DNA of 64,000 nucleotides from Pustulibacterium marinum (lineage in GTDB: Bacteria; Bacteroidota; Bacteroidia; Flavobacteriales; Flavobacteriaceae): contig NZ_FPBK01000001.1 of assembly GCF_900116665.1 (NCBI RefSeq), positions 372,001 through 436,000 of the forward strand, read 5' to 3'. Of the stretch, positions 1-9,649 are shown piece by piece. The position numbers were made by a program, and so were the translations under genes. Positions within the stretch are counted from its first letter, which is position 1. Each line of letters opens with the position of its first letter. Under the pieces are notes generated by a model, which was not told the origin of the DNA, ran no database searches, and saw nothing but the letters and a program-made list of their open reading frames with translations.

Positions 1-116
1 GTGTTTTTTTAGCCTGTTGAATGTTTACAATTATTAAACAAAAAATGATAACAATCTAACTTTTAGATAATACAAAGTTTACAATTTTGCAAACTCTTTA
101 ACCAACCTTACTATAC

Positions 117-1700
117 ATGAATTCTACAAAATTGTTGCCCATTTTAGTGTTTTTTACCGCGCTTTCATTTGGTCAAAACCTAGCTGATTTACCAGTTTCC
201 AATACATCAAAGGATTCGTTGTTTTATGCTTATAAAAATCAACTTAAAGAAGCGAAAGAAAATAAATCAATACAAAAAACATGTGAGATATACATACAAC
301 TGGGAAATTTTTTTAAGCAATCTGGAATTTTTCCTGAAGCCATAAAACAGCTGAATGAGGCTGCAAGTTTAGCCAAAGAATTGAAAAATGATTCATTACA
401 AGTAGCTGTGGAAAATCAATTGGGGGAAATTCAGTTGTTGTTGAAGAATTATGATAAAGCCCAAAACTATCTTTCCAAAAGTATTCAAACAGCCACAACT
501 TCTCATTTTCAGAAACTGGAGGCCATTGCTTATGAATTACTGGGAACCACCTATGAGAAGCAATCGAATTATTTATTGGCGCTGGAGCATCAAGAAAAAA
601 GTTTGGCTTTGTTTGAAGCATTGGCAGATCATGAAGGTATTGCCATAGTGAATGAAAATATTGGAAGCATTTATGAAGATTTGGAGCAGTATGAGAAAGC
701 TCGGGGCTATTTCATGAAATCCTACGCCTATTTTGTTCAGATTGATCATAAAGGTAGTATGAATGTTTTAAATAATATAGGTGATACTTTTAGGAAGACA
801 GGAGATTATGAAACCGGTATCTACTACACGGAAAAAGCAAAAGAGTTGGCAAAGCAATACAAAGACGGTCATCAACTAGAAAGTGCCTATAGAGATTTGG
901 CTAAGAATTATGTTTTCCAAAATGATTACAAGAAGGCGTACGAGTATTTGCAAAAGAGTAATAAGGTAAAGGAGCGTGAATTTTATTCGCAGAATTTTGA
1001 TCAGATGAACGTATTGCAAACCGTATACGATACAAAAGTGAAGGAAGATCAAATATTGTCTTTAACGCAGCAAAATCAAATAAATAAAGCGCGTCAAAAC
1101 CTCATGTGGTTCGCAATTTTAGTACTGATTTTAGGAGGAACTACTTTTTATTTTTTATTGAACAAAAAGCGAAAAGCAAATATTCAGTTACAGGAATATG
1201 AGCAGCGAATGATGCGAGCAGAACTGAAGCAAAAAGAAATAGAGGAAAAAAATCTTCAAAATGAAATCCATTTAAAAACGGCATCACTTTCAAAATACAG
1301 CTTGAATTTAGCTCAGAAAAACAAATTGATTACAGATGTTGCTGCAATGCTTACCAAAATTTCAGGAAGGTCCAAAGTAGATATTCATGCAAAATTGAAG
1401 TCGCTAGCCAAAGAGTTGGAAGATTCTTTGCAACACGATGATGAATGGGAAGAGTTTATGCACTTCTTTGAAGACATTCATCCAGACTTCATCAAGAATA
1501 TTTCAAAAGCATCGGAGCAAGGTTTAACGTCAACCGAATTGCGCTTGGCCATGTTACTTCGTTTAAATCTTTCCTCCAAAGAAATAGCTTCTGTTTTAAG
1601 AGTAACACCAGATAGTGTTCGGGTAGCTAGATATCGTCTTCGAAAAAAATTACCCATAGATCACAAACAAGAATTGGTAAATTTCATGTTAGATATGTAG
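117..1700 (+). CDS. Membrane-anchored TPR protein with LuxR-like C-terminal HTH
   Basis: The product (527 aa) is probably a one-component transcription regulator. It has an N-terminal signal peptide (about residues 1-19), a run of tetratricopeptide repeats (about 35-300), one membrane segment (about 330-350), a charged coiled coil (about 355-400) and a C-terminal LuxR/GerE-like helix-turn-helix (about 465-515, with LTSTELRLAMLLRLNLSSKE and DSVRVARYRLRKKL). This layout puts the TPRs in the periplasm and the DNA-binding domain in the cytoplasm, a common Bacteroidota design. It lies 166 bp upstream of a TonB receptor/phytase pair and may control it; that link is inference from position only. Confidence 0.8.
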   Translation: MNSTKLLPILVFFTALSFGQNLADLPVSNTSKDSLFYAYKNQLKEAKENKSIQKTCEIYIQLGNFFKQSGIFPEAIKQLNEAASLAKELKNDSLQVAVENQLGEIQLLLKNYDKAQNYLSKSIQTATTSHFQKLEAIAYELLGTTYEKQSNYLLALEHQEKSLALFEALADHEGIAIVNENIGSIYEDLEQYEKARGYFMKSYAYFVQIDHKGSMNVLNNIGDTFRKTGDYETGIYYTEKAKELAKQYKDGHQLESAYRDLAKNYVFQNDYKKAYEYLQKSNKVKEREFYSQNFDQMNVLQTVYDTKVKEDQILSLTQQNQINKARQNLMWFAILVLILGGTTFYFLLNKKRKANIQLQEYEQRMMRAELKQKEIEEKNLQNEIHLKTASLSKYSLNLAQKNKLITDVAAMLTKISGRSKVDIHAKLKSLAKELEDSLQHDDEWEEFMHFFEDIHPDFIKNISKASEQGLTSTELRLAMLLRLNLSSKEIASVLRVTPDSVRVARYRLRKKLPIDHKQELVNFMLDM

Positions 1701-1866
1701 CAATGTTACCATCTTTTGCCTTCATGTTATTGTAATGTAAAGAAATCTTAATTGTTGCCTTGTTGTTCATGTGTTTTTTAGTGATTGTATACCTTTTGTT
1801 GCTATTGAGTTTACATTCTAATTAACTGACAAACATATTTTTGGATCAAATTTCAAAAACACAATA

Positions 1867-4734
1867 ATGAAACTAACAACCACACTTAAAATTACATTTG
1901 TAACATGGATTGTTGCTTTGTTTACCGGTTTTGCACAACCGGGAAACGGTAATATTCATGGTACAATTACTGACGATTACGGAATTTATGTTCCGGGAGC
2001 ATCTGTTATGATTACTTCTTTAGATAGAGGTGAAGTATCTGACCAAGACGGAGAATTTACGTTCGTTAACATTCCGGCAGGAAGTTATACGGTAACAGTA
2101 AAATATTTAGGTTTTAAAAACACCGAAGTAACTGTAGAAGTTACTACTGGTAAAACAGCTGCTTTAGATATAGTGCTTTCTTCTGAAAACGTTGAGTTAG
2201 AAGAAGTGGAAGTTATAGGGTATGGTCTTGGCGGACAAGCAAGAGCTTTGAATACTCAAAAGAATAATACCAATATTACCAATGTAGTTTCTACAGAACA
2301 AATAGGAAAATTTCCAGATGCGAATATTGGTGATGCCGTAAAGCGTATTCCTGGTATTACCATGCAGGTAGACCAAGGTGAAGCGCGTAATATTATTGTA
2401 CGTGGTTTAGCGCCCCAACTAAACTCCGTTACTTTGAACGGCAGCCGTATTCCTTCTGCAGAAGGAGATAATAGAAATGTTCAGATGGATTTAATTCCGT
2501 CTGATATGATTCAAACCATTCAAGTGAGTAAAGCGGTTACACCAGATATGGATGCCGATGCATTGGGTGGATCTGTAAATTTGATCACACGTTCTTCTCC
2601 AAAAGATTTTCGTTTAAGTGCAACCGCTGGTTCTGGTATCAGTTTTATTACTGATAAAAGAATTTTGAACGGATCTTTCCTTGTGGGTGACCGTACCAAA
2701 AACGGAAAATTTGGTTGGATGCTTGCAGCGTCTTATAATGATAAAGATTTTGGTTCAGACGATATTGAAGCAGAATGGTCCAACGAGTTTGAGTACAATA
2801 ATGGTGATGCAGACAATTTAGAGTCTGTAGATGTAAATCCGTATAATTCAACTTTTGAAAACAGAACATATTTAGTACAAAGAATTAGAAGAAGTTTCTC
2901 TGCTAATTTTGATTATAGCTTTGATGATAACAACAAAGTATATTTCAAATCTATGTATAACTGGAGAGACGATCGTGAGAATCGTTACCGAGTAGAATAT
3001 GAAATTTTAGACGGAGAAGATATTGGTCCGGATGATTTTACTATTGAAAATGGAAATTTAACCATGTTTCCTGCGGAATCAAAAAGACAAACCAAAGGAG
3101 GAATCAGTAATGACAGAAATAAAAGCCGTCGTTTAGAAGATCAACGTATGCAAAACTATACAGTTGGTGGAGATCACTTATTCGGTTCTTTAAAATTCAA
3201 CTGGTTGGCTTCTTATTCCAAAGCATCAGAAGAACGTTTAAACGAGCGTTACATTGAGTACGAAAGTGAGTTTACAGTAAATAGAGGAATAGACGGAGAA
3301 TTTCCAATTTATACTCCTGTAAATGCTGCGGATGCCGCTTTGGAAAATTATGAGTTTGGAGAAATTACAGAAGAAAATCAATACACAGACGAGAAGGATA
3401 TCAATTTCTTTGCAAACTTTGAATTACCTGCAAATTTCTTTGGACAAGGAGAAGGAATATTCAAGTTTGGAGCTAGAGGACGTTTCAAAAAGAAAGAAAG
3501 ACAAAATGGTTTCAATGCGTTCGAGCCAACTAGCGGAATGGAAACTATGGCCGATGTTGCTACCAAAGATTATTCAGACGCTAATTACTTAGCAGGAAGT
3601 CAATACCAAGCTGGTTCTTTTGTAACTGCAGAATATTTAGGAGGTTTAAATCTTTTCAATACAGATCAGTTTGATATGTTCAATGTTCCAAGCGAGTATT
3701 TAGGAAGCAATTTTGATGTTTCAGAAAATGTAATCGCTGGATATGTAATGGCAAATCAGAAATTGTCTGATAAATTAGATGTGTTATTTGGTGTACGTGT
3801 AGAGAACACAAGTGTAGAAAGTAATGGTAATTCGTATGACCCAGATGCGGTAGACGATGCTGCAGAAAATGGCGAAGATTACTTAAGTTTGGTAAGCAAT
3901 AATGCTGCCGATGCTTCTTATACAAACATTTTACCTGGGGTCCATTTCAAGTACAACGCTAGTGATAAAACTGTTTTACGTTTTGCTTGGACCAATACAT
4001 TGGCTAGACCAAACTATGTAGACATGGCTCCTTTTGTAGAAACAGTTTCAGATGACGAAGAGATTGTTTTAGGAAATCCAGATCTTGATCCAACAACGTC
4101 TATGAACTTTGATTTTATGGCAGAGCACTATTACCAATCTGTTGGTATTCTTTCAGGAGGTGTTTTCTATAAAAGATTGAAAGATTTCATCTATACCAAT
4201 GTGTATAACGATGCTAATGGTTTTGAAGTGTATCAACCTTTCAATGGTGATAATGCAACAATCTACGGAGCTGAAATTTCTTTCCAACGTCAATTAGACT
4301 TTTTACCAGGTTTTGCAAAGAACTTCGGTATTTATACGAATTATACTTACTTGCATTCAGAAGCGCAAGGAATTCGTAATGAAGACGGAGATATTCGTGG
4401 CGATATGGACTTGCCAGGTTCTACGCCAAATATGTTCAACGCTTCATTATCATACAGCGATAAAAAATTCAATGCACGTTTATCTGCAAACTTTTCAGAT
4501 GCTTATCTAGATGAGCTTGGTGGAAACGATTTTGAAGATCGCTACTATGACAAACAATTTTTTGTAGACTTTAACGCTACATATTCGATCAATAAAAATC
4601 TTAGTTTATACGCTACATTGAACAATATAACCAACCAACCATTGCGTTATTATCAAGGTAGAAGTAATCAAACAATGCAGGCTGAATATTATGAGCGAGT
4701 GCTTACCTTTGGTTTAAAATATGATATTTATTAA
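1867..4734 (+). CDS. TonB-dependent outer-membrane receptor, probably for phytate or another organic phosphate
   Basis: This 955-aa receptor has a signal peptide (about 1-23), a carboxypeptidase-regulatory-like beta-sandwich (about 28-110), a plug domain (about 130-245) with the typical ...DANIGDAVKRIPGI... and VRGLAPQLNSVTLNG stretches, and a 22-stranded-barrel-sized C-terminal region ending in an aromatic residue (LKYDIY). It imports a substrate across the outer membrane using TonB/ExbBD energy. The phytase gene starts 25 bp downstream, so the two are very likely co-transcribed. The substrate (phytate or its products) is inferred from that neighbour, not from the receptor itself. Confidence 0.88.
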   Translation: MKLTTTLKITFVTWIVALFTGFAQPGNGNIHGTITDDYGIYVPGASVMITSLDRGEVSDQDGEFTFVNIPAGSYTVTVKYLGFKNTEVTVEVTTGKTAALDIVLSSENVELEEVEVIGYGLGGQARALNTQKNNTNITNVVSTEQIGKFPDANIGDAVKRIPGITMQVDQGEARNIIVRGLAPQLNSVTLNGSRIPSAEGDNRNVQMDLIPSDMIQTIQVSKAVTPDMDADALGGSVNLITRSSPKDFRLSATAGSGISFITDKRILNGSFLVGDRTKNGKFGWMLAASYNDKDFGSDDIEAEWSNEFEYNNGDADNLESVDVNPYNSTFENRTYLVQRIRRSFSANFDYSFDDNNKVYFKSMYNWRDDRENRYRVEYEILDGEDIGPDDFTIENGNLTMFPAESKRQTKGGISNDRNKSRRLEDQRMQNYTVGGDHLFGSLKFNWLASYSKASEERLNERYIEYESEFTVNRGIDGEFPIYTPVNAADAALENYEFGEITEENQYTDEKDINFFANFELPANFFGQGEGIFKFGARGRFKKKERQNGFNAFEPTSGMETMADVATKDYSDANYLAGSQYQAGSFVTAEYLGGLNLFNTDQFDMFNVPSEYLGSNFDVSENVIAGYVMANQKLSDKLDVLFGVRVENTSVESNGNSYDPDAVDDAAENGEDYLSLVSNNAADASYTNILPGVHFKYNASDKTVLRFAWTNTLARPNYVDMAPFVETVSDDEEIVLGNPDLDPTTSMNFDFMAEHYYQSVGILSGGVFYKRLKDFIYTNVYNDANGFEVYQPFNGDNATIYGAEISFQRQLDFLPGFAKNFGIYTNYTYLHSEAQGIRNEDGDIRGDMDLPGSTPNMFNASLSYSDKKFNARLSANFSDAYLDELGGNDFEDRYYDKQFFVDFNATYSINKNLSLYATLNNITNQPLRYYQGRSNQTMQAEYYERVLTFGLKYDIY

Positions 4735-4759
4735 GAACAAAACAGAACGTAGATTTATA

Positions 4760-5776
4760 ATGAAGAAGTTTATCATATGTTTAAGCGCATTGAGCATTAT
4801 TGCTTGTGCCGAAGAAAGATTACCGGCAATAGAACCGGATGTAATTACAGAGAAAACTCCAAACGATACCGATGATCCTGCAATTTGGGTAAATCCGGAT
4901 GATGCTTCAAAAAGTATTGTATTTGGAACAGATAAAGATACCAACGGAGGAATTTATGCCTTTGATTTGGATGGAAAGATCATTAAAGAAAAGTGTATTC
5001 TCAATGTACAACGCCCAAATAATGTAGATCTACGTTACGGATTTCAACTAAATGATTCTGTGAAAACAGATATCATAGCGTTTACAGAAAGAGAAAAACA
5101 GCAAATTCGTGTGTTTTCTGTGCCGGATATGACGCCTCTTGATGGAGGCGGTATCCCGGTCTTTACAGATGAAACCGATAGAGCGAAACGTTTGCCAATG
5201 GGAATAAGTTTGTACAAGTCTCCCGAAACACAAAAAATGTATGCTATTGTTGGTAGAAAAGCAGGTCCAAAGGAAAATTATTTGTATCAATATGAGTTAA
5301 AAGCAGATTCTCTAGGTGTAGTTTCTGGATCGTTAGTGCGCAAATTTGGTGATTTTTCTGGCAAAAAGGAGATCGAAGCTATTGCTGTAGATGACGAGAT
5401 GGGTTTTGTGTATTATTCTGATGAAATGGACGGTGTAAAGAAATATTATGCTGAGCCAAGCAAAGGAAATGAGCGTGTAGCATTCTTTGGAAATGACAAC
5501 AAGTTTTCTGAAGATATAGAAGGTATTGCCATTGCAAACACAGGAAATGGTGAAGGTTATATCATTGTGAGTGACCAGCAAATGGGCTATTTCAATGTGT
5601 TTAGTAGAAAGGATAATTCTTTCATTAAGGCAATAAACCTAAGTACTACAGAAACCGATGGTTGTGACGTGGTGACAACGCCGTTGAACAGTACTTTTAA
5701 AACCGGACTTTTTGCAGCAATGAATGATGATGCATCTTTCTATTTCTATGATTTTTCAAAATTAGGATTAGAATAA
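4760..5776 (+). CDS. Beta-propeller phytase (3-phytase), lipoprotein
   Basis: The 338-aa product hydrolyses phosphate from myo-inositol hexakisphosphate. The ATG at 4760 is chosen over an in-frame ATG at 4721 inside the preceding receptor gene because it gives a clean lipoprotein signal peptide with lipobox IIAC (Cys16). The mature part carries the family signature DDPAIWVNPDDASKSIVFGT and later blades such as AIAVDDEMGFVYYSDE and EGIAIANTGNGEGYIIVSDQ, which supply the acidic Ca2+/phosphate ligands of six-bladed propeller phytases. As a lipoprotein it should sit at the cell envelope, next to the receptor encoded just upstream. The pair forms a phytate-scavenging unit known from aquatic Bacteroidota. 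Confidence 0.9.
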   Translation: MKKFIICLSALSIIACAEERLPAIEPDVITEKTPNDTDDPAIWVNPDDASKSIVFGTDKDTNGGIYAFDLDGKIIKEKCILNVQRPNNVDLRYGFQLNDSVKTDIIAFTEREKQQIRVFSVPDMTPLDGGGIPVFTDETDRAKRLPMGISLYKSPETQKMYAIVGRKAGPKENYLYQYELKADSLGVVSGSLVRKFGDFSGKKEIEAIAVDDEMGFVYYSDEMDGVKKYYAEPSKGNERVAFFGNDNKFSEDIEGIAIANTGNGEGYIIVSDQQMGYFNVFSRKDNSFIKAINLSTTETDGCDVVTTPLNSTFKTGLFAAMNDDASFYFYDFSKLGLE

Positions 5777-5804
5777 ATATTGAATTTTATAATAGTCGTG
5801 TTAT

Positions 5805-5835
5805 GTCCTTTCTATAATTAGGAAGGACTTTTTTG
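5805..5835 (+). terminator. Rho-independent terminator after the phytase gene
   Basis: The stem gtcctttc/ggaaggac (one mismatch) is followed by a run of six T. It closes the receptor-phytase transcript. Confidence 0.7.
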
Positions 5836-5925
5836 AAAACATATATTTCAAATTGAAAGGAAGGTTTAAAAAAAAACCGTTATATTGCCGTCATAAGCAT
5901 ATTTCTTAGTAAAAAATTAATATGC

Positions 5926-5933
5926 TAGATTTG
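5926..5933 (+). promoter_or_regulatory. Bacteroidota -7 promoter element (TAGATTTG) for the Hc1-like gene
   Basis: The box matches TAnnTTTG and lies 60 bp before the ATG at 5994. I see no clear -33 TTG. Confidence 0.5.
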
Positions 5934-5993
5934 TAGAAAAGGCGATAATAAATGTATTTTCGCCGCCCAAACTTTAAAATGACATTTAAAATT

Positions 5994-6170
5994 ATGAAAG
6001 AATTAATCGAGAAAATCAACGAGCAATACGAAATTTTTGCAACAGATGCTGCATTACAAGTTGAAAGCGGAAACAAAGCTGCTGGAACAAGAGCACGTAA
6101 AGCAACTTTAGAAATGACTAAGTTGATGAAAGAATTCCGTAAGGTATCTGTAGAAGCTGGTAAAAAATAA
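5994..6170 (+). CDS. Histone H1-like Hc1 family protein
   Basis: This small basic protein (58 aa) starts at the ATG at 5994 (MKELIEKINEQYEIF). An upstream in-frame ATG at 5952 would add 14 residues unlike the family. The sequence is almost entirely helical and ends in the Ala/Lys/Arg-rich stretch GNKAAGTRARKATLEMTKL followed by MKEFRKVSVEAGKK, which matches the short flavobacterial Hc1-type chromosomal proteins. It likely binds DNA non-specifically. It is monocistronic, with its own -7 box and a strong terminator. Confidence 0.8.
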   Translation: MKELIEKINEQYEIFATDAALQVESGNKAAGTRARKATLEMTKLMKEFRKVSVEAGKK

Positions 6171-6192
6171 TTTATCAACTTTTATAAATTAA

Positions 6193-6226
6193 AAAAGCTC
6201 TGTAATTGTTTACAGAGCTTTTTTGC
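6193..6226 (+). terminator. Terminator after the Hc1-like gene
   Basis: A 13-bp perfect stem (aaaagctctgtaa/ttacagagctttt) is followed by a T tract. The symmetric A and T runs mean it may also serve the facing gene that ends at 6247. Confidence 0.85.
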
Positions 6227-6246
6227 TTCTAGAATATATGTTTTGA

Positions 6247-6744
6247 TTACAAACTGAAACTTGCACCAACGTTAAAAACTGGTTGATTAAAGAGTTTTTC
6301 TTGTACAGTTAGATCATCTGTGTTGTATTTGGCAAGTGGAAAACCAACTTCTGCAAATAAACCAAATCCATCTGTGAAGAAATAGCGAGTTCCTACATGT
6401 CCGCCAAAATTCTTTAAACTTACGTCCAATCCAGGATACAAGTCAAAAGCGTCGCTTACTCCAATTACATCAGATAAATTTGCATTGAAACGAGCTTTAA
6501 GGTCAAAACGATCTCCAAAATTAGCATCTATAGGTTCTTCTACATCTAAAATGTAACTACTGGCTAATCCCACTGAAATGTTTTGGCCTAATCCATAATC
6601 ATAAATTACAGCGATTCCTGTTCCGTGTTCTTGTAAACTAGCTCCAATAGATAGTTTTTGATCGTACTTACCTTCAAAAGCTTGTGCTTGTGTTGCAAAC
6701 CCTATTAATAAAAAGCCAGCAACTAGTAATAATTTTTTCATCAT
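6247..6744 (-). CDS. Small outer-membrane beta-barrel protein (DUF6646-like)
   Basis: The 165-aa product has a signal peptide ending near ATQAQA, followed by alternating hydrophobic/hydrophilic strands rich in Gly and aromatics and a C-terminal Phe-Ser-Leu typical of outer-membrane barrels (NVGASFSL). The opening AFEGKYDQKLSIGASLQEHG and the IYDYGLGQNISVGLASSYIL stretch resemble a short flavobacterial family that I recall as DUF6646. Its molecular function is unknown. The gene stands alone, convergent with the Hc1-like gene. Confidence 0.65.
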   Translation of the reverse strand: MMKKLLLVAGFLLIGFATQAQAFEGKYDQKLSIGASLQEHGTGIAVIYDYGLGQNISVGLASSYILDVEEPIDANFGDRFDLKARFNANLSDVIGVSDAFDLYPGLDVSLKNFGGHVGTRYFFTDGFGLFAEVGFPLAKYNTDDLTVQEKLFNQPVFNVGASFSL

Positions 6745-6799
6745 AGTAATTTTAGGTGAATGTATTTTTAAGTAAATGTAGTAAGTGTTTTCAGTAATA

Positions 6800-6833
6800 A
6801 AAAACCCTTACCTAAAAAGATAAGGGTTTTAAT
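6800..6833 (-). terminator. Terminator of ahcY
   Basis: The stem aaaccctta/taagggttt lies 18 bp beyond the ahcY stop. On the minus strand it is followed by a T-rich tract. Confidence 0.7.
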
Positions 6834-6850
6834 ATTTTATAAAGAAAATT

Positions 6851-8167
6851 TTAGTAACGGTAGTATTCTGGTTTGAATGGTCCTTCAACAGTTACACCAA
6901 TGTATTCAGCTTGGTCTGTAGAAAGCTCTGTCAATTCAACTCCGATTTTTTCCAAGTGTAATTTTGCTACTTTTTCATCTAAGTGTTTTGGTAACATATA
7001 CACTTCGTTTTTGTATTTATCAGCAAATTTCCACAATTCGATTTGCGCTAAAGTTTGGTTGGTAAATGAGTTACTCATTACAAAACTTGGGTGACCAGTT
7101 GCACAACCAAGGTTTACCAATCTACCTTCTGCTAAAAGAATAATATCGTTTCCGTTAACGGTATATTTGTCAACTTGTGGTTTAATTTCAACTTTGGTAG
7201 CACCATGGTTGTTGTTTAACCAAGCAACGTCGATCTCGTTATCAAAGTGTCCAATGTTACAAACAATGGTTTTATCTTTCATAGCTTCGAAATGCTCACC
7301 ACGAACGATGTCTTTGTTACCAGTTGTAGTAATTACAATATCAGCTTTACCAACAACAGATTCCAAACGTTTTACTTCAAAACCGTCCATAGCAGCTTGT
7401 AATGCACAAATTGGGTCAATCTCAGTAACGGTAACAATAGCTCCGGTTCCGCGGAAAGATTGTGCAGTACCTTTACCAACATCTCCATAACCACAAACCA
7501 CTACACGTTTACCAGCTAGCATAATATCAGTAGCTCTACGAACTGCATCTACTGCAGATTCACGACATCCGTATTTGTTATCGAATTTAGATTTGGTAAC
7601 CGAATCATTTACATTAATGGCTGGCATTGGTAAAGTTCCGTTTTTCATTCTTTCGTATAAACGGTGAACTCCTGTAGTCGTTTCTTCGGAAAGTCCTTTG
7701 ATTCCTGCAGCTAATTCAGGATACGTGTCTAAAACCATATTGGTTAAATCTCCACCGTCATCCAAAATCATGTTTAAGGGTTGTCTGTCTTCACCAAAGA
7801 AAAGTGTTTGTTCTATACACCAATCAAATTCCTCTGCGTTCATACCTTTCCAAGCATATACCGGAATTCCGGCAGCAGCAATTGCAGCAGCAGCGTGGTC
7901 TTGTGTAGAGAAAATGTTACAAGAACTCCAAGTAACATCTGCACCCAAAGCAACTAAAGTTTCAATTAAAACAGCTGTTTGAATGGTCATGTGTAAACAA
8001 CCTGCAATACGTGCTCCTTTTAAAGGTTGCTCGTCTTTGTATTCTTCTCTTAGCGACATTAAACCTGGCATTTCTGCTTCGGCCAATTCAATCTCTTTTC
8101 TTCCCCAATCTGCTAAAGAAATATCTTTTACTTTATAAGGTACGTAAGGAATTGTTTTTGTACTCAT
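6851..8167 (-). CDS. ahcY: Adenosylhomocysteinase (S-adenosyl-L-homocysteine hydrolase)
   Basis: The 438-aa enzyme converts S-adenosylhomocysteine to adenosine and homocysteine with bound NAD+, keeping the activated methyl cycle running. The NAD-binding glycine motif is seen in [19 protein letters not shown], the substrate domain in [16 protein letters not shown] and [17 protein letters not shown], and the C-terminal cap ends with the family's PFKPEYYRY. The length and the whole sequence agree with the family. It is monocistronic, with a -7 box about 80 bp upstream and its own terminator. Confidence 0.97.
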   Translation of the reverse strand: MSTKTIPYVPYKVKDISLADWGRKEIELAEAEMPGLMSLREEYKDEQPLKGARIAGCLHMTIQTAVLIETLVALGADVTWSSCNIFSTQDHAAAAIAAAGIPVYAWKGMNAEEFDWCIEQTLFFGEDRQPLNMILDDGGDLTNMVLDTYPELAAGIKGLSEETTTGVHRLYERMKNGTLPMPAINVNDSVTKSKFDNKYGCRESAVDAVRRATDIMLAGKRVVVCGYGDVGKGTAQSFRGTGAIVTVTEIDPICALQAAMDGFEVKRLESVVGKADIVITTTGNKDIVRGEHFEAMKDKTIVCNIGHFDNEIDVAWLNNNHGATKVEIKPQVDKYTVNGNDIILLAEGRLVNLGCATGHPSFVMSNSFTNQTLAQIELWKFADKYKNEVYMLPKHLDEKVAKLHLEKIGVELTELSTDQAEYIGVTVEGPFKPEYYRY

Positions 8168-8245
8168 ATTAGTTTACTTATTTTTACAATTAAATCAGCC
8201 AATGCAAGGGCTGCGTTCATAATATGCTTTCCGTTTTACGGGCTG

Positions 8246-8253
8246 CAAATGTA
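8246..8253 (-). promoter_or_regulatory. -7 promoter element (TACATTTG) for ahcY
   Basis: On the minus strand the box reads TACATTTG, an exact match to TAnnTTTG. It implies a leader of roughly 70 nt. The divergent gene at 8275 starts only 22 bp away on the other strand. Confidence 0.55.
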
Positions 8254-8274
8254 AGCAATAACTTTTAAAATTTC

Positions 8275-8904
8275 ATGCCACTTTACAAAACTATAACTAT
8301 TAACCCCGATACTAAATTACTGATTTGGAAGATAGAAGAGTCTTTTGAAGCACTTTTAGAGGGAGCCGTTCTGAGTGAGAATTGCACTTTAAGGCTTTCT
8401 GGAATGAAATCGGAAATACATAAAAAGGGTTTTGTAAGCATTAGGCATTTGTTACAATTGTTTGGCTACACGGCGCATGATTTGTTTTATGACGAAAACG
8501 GAAAACCACATTTGCAGGATGGTACTCATATTTCTATTTCACATTCGTTTCAGTTTGCTGCAGTGATGATAGGAAAGCAACCATTGGGGATTGATATTGA
8601 AATGCAACGACCAAAAATATTGCGTATTGCACATAAATTTACCACGCTAGATGATTATGCGTATTTAGCCAATGAAGATGCTATCATGCGAAAATTAACC
8701 ATGGTTTGGTGTGCCAAAGAGTCGCTGTATAAATTGTATGCAACGCCGGGTTTGAGCTTTTTGCAGCATATAGTGATTGATGAATTTGAAATGCATGAAT
8801 TATGTTCTGGTGGAAATATTTTTTACGAATCGAAACATTCTGAATATCAAATTCATTATTTAGAATTCGACGGCTTTACATGCGCATATGCGCTTCCAAA
8901 ATAG
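8275..8904 (+). CDS. 4'-phosphopantetheinyl transferase superfamily protein
   Basis: The 209-aa product probably attaches the phosphopantetheine arm of CoA to carrier proteins. The Mg2+ and CoA motifs of the Sfp/AcpT fold are present: PLGIDIEMQRP (about 102-112) and WCAKESLYKLYATPG (about 142-156). ISHSFQFAAV is the usual third motif. It is the first gene of a tight operon with GGGP synthase (4-bp gap), PnuC, a NadR-like kinase and DUF4301. Its carrier-protein target cannot be told from here. Confidence 0.85.
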   Translation: MPLYKTITINPDTKLLIWKIEESFEALLEGAVLSENCTLRLSGMKSEIHKKGFVSIRHLLQLFGYTAHDLFYDENGKPHLQDGTHISISHSFQFAAVMIGKQPLGIDIEMQRPKILRIAHKFTTLDDYAYLANEDAIMRKLTMVWCAKESLYKLYATPGLSFLQHIVIDEFEMHELCSGGNIFYESKHSEYQIHYLEFDGFTCAYALPK

Positions 8905-8908
8905 CATT

Positions 8909-9631
8909 ATGATTTACGAAACTATAATAGAAGCAAAGCGAAAAGGCGAGTCTTTGATTTCGGTTTTAATGGACCCTGATAAAATTCAGCTCGAAGGCGT
9001 AGCAGATTTTATTCAGAAAATAAACGAAACCGTCATTTCTCATATTCTTGTAGGTGGAAGTACCGTTCCCGAAGGAATCACAGAACCTTTAGTCATAGAA
9101 ATCAAAAAGCACACTCAAAAACCGGTAGTATTGTTTCCCGGAGACGTGTCGCAACTAACCAATGCAGCAGACGGATTGTTATTTTTGAATTTACTTTCCG
9201 GAAGAAATCCGGAGTATTTAATTGAACAACAAATAGCATCGGCTTCGTTTTTACGGTCTTCTTCTTTAGAAATCATGTCAACCGGTTACATTTTGGTAGA
9301 TGGCGGAAAAGAAACAGCTACTATGAAGGTAACGCATACGCAACCCATAGTGGCTTCAGAAATTCAATTGATAAAAGACACTGCAAAAGCCGGTGAATTA
9401 ATGGGAAACCGATTAATTTATTTAGAAACGGGTAGTGGAGCGCAATTTCCTGTTCCTTCAACAGTTGTAAAAGCAATTAAAGATGATCTTCAAATTCCTG
9501 TAATTGTTGGTGGTGGAATCCGTTGCAAAACTCAAATACTAGAAGCAAAAAAATCGGGAGCAGCTATGATTGTTATTGGTACTGCCTTCGAAGAGGATGC
9601 CGATTTTTACAATGAGTTAAAAAACATATAA
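8909..9631 (+). CDS. Geranylgeranylglyceryl phosphate synthase family protein (PcrB/GGGPS)
   Basis: The 240-aa TIM-barrel enzyme couples a long-chain prenyl diphosphate to sn-glycerol-1-phosphate. The start at 8909 is used because it follows the upstream stop by 4 bp and gives MIYETIIEAKRKGESLISVL; the ATG at 8888 lies inside the upstream gene. Family motifs are LMDPDK (Mg2+ Asp), HILVGGSTVPEG, VVLFPGDVSQL, IYLETGSGA and VIVGGGIRCKTQI (phosphate binding). Archaeal-type enzymes of this family occur widely in Bacteroidota, where the lipid product is poorly understood. Confidence 0.9.
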   Translation: MIYETIIEAKRKGESLISVLMDPDKIQLEGVADFIQKINETVISHILVGGSTVPEGITEPLVIEIKKHTQKPVVLFPGDVSQLTNAADGLLFLNLLSGRNPEYLIEQQIASASFLRSSSLEIMSTGYILVDGGKETATMKVTHTQPIVASEIQLIKDTAKAGELMGNRLIYLETGSGAQFPVPSTVVKAIKDDLQIPVIVGGGIRCKTQILEAKKSGAAMIVIGTAFEEDADFYNELKNI

Positions 9632-9649
9632 AGTCTGTTAAAACAAGCT

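Noticed and set aside
313-621. Minus-strand frame opposite the TPR gene
   Set aside because: It is a shadow of a well-supported coding region and has no recognisable product.
8168-8245. SAH or SAM riboswitch in the ahcY leader
   Set aside because: The leader is about 70 nt and has none of the conserved core of the known SAH or SAM aptamers.
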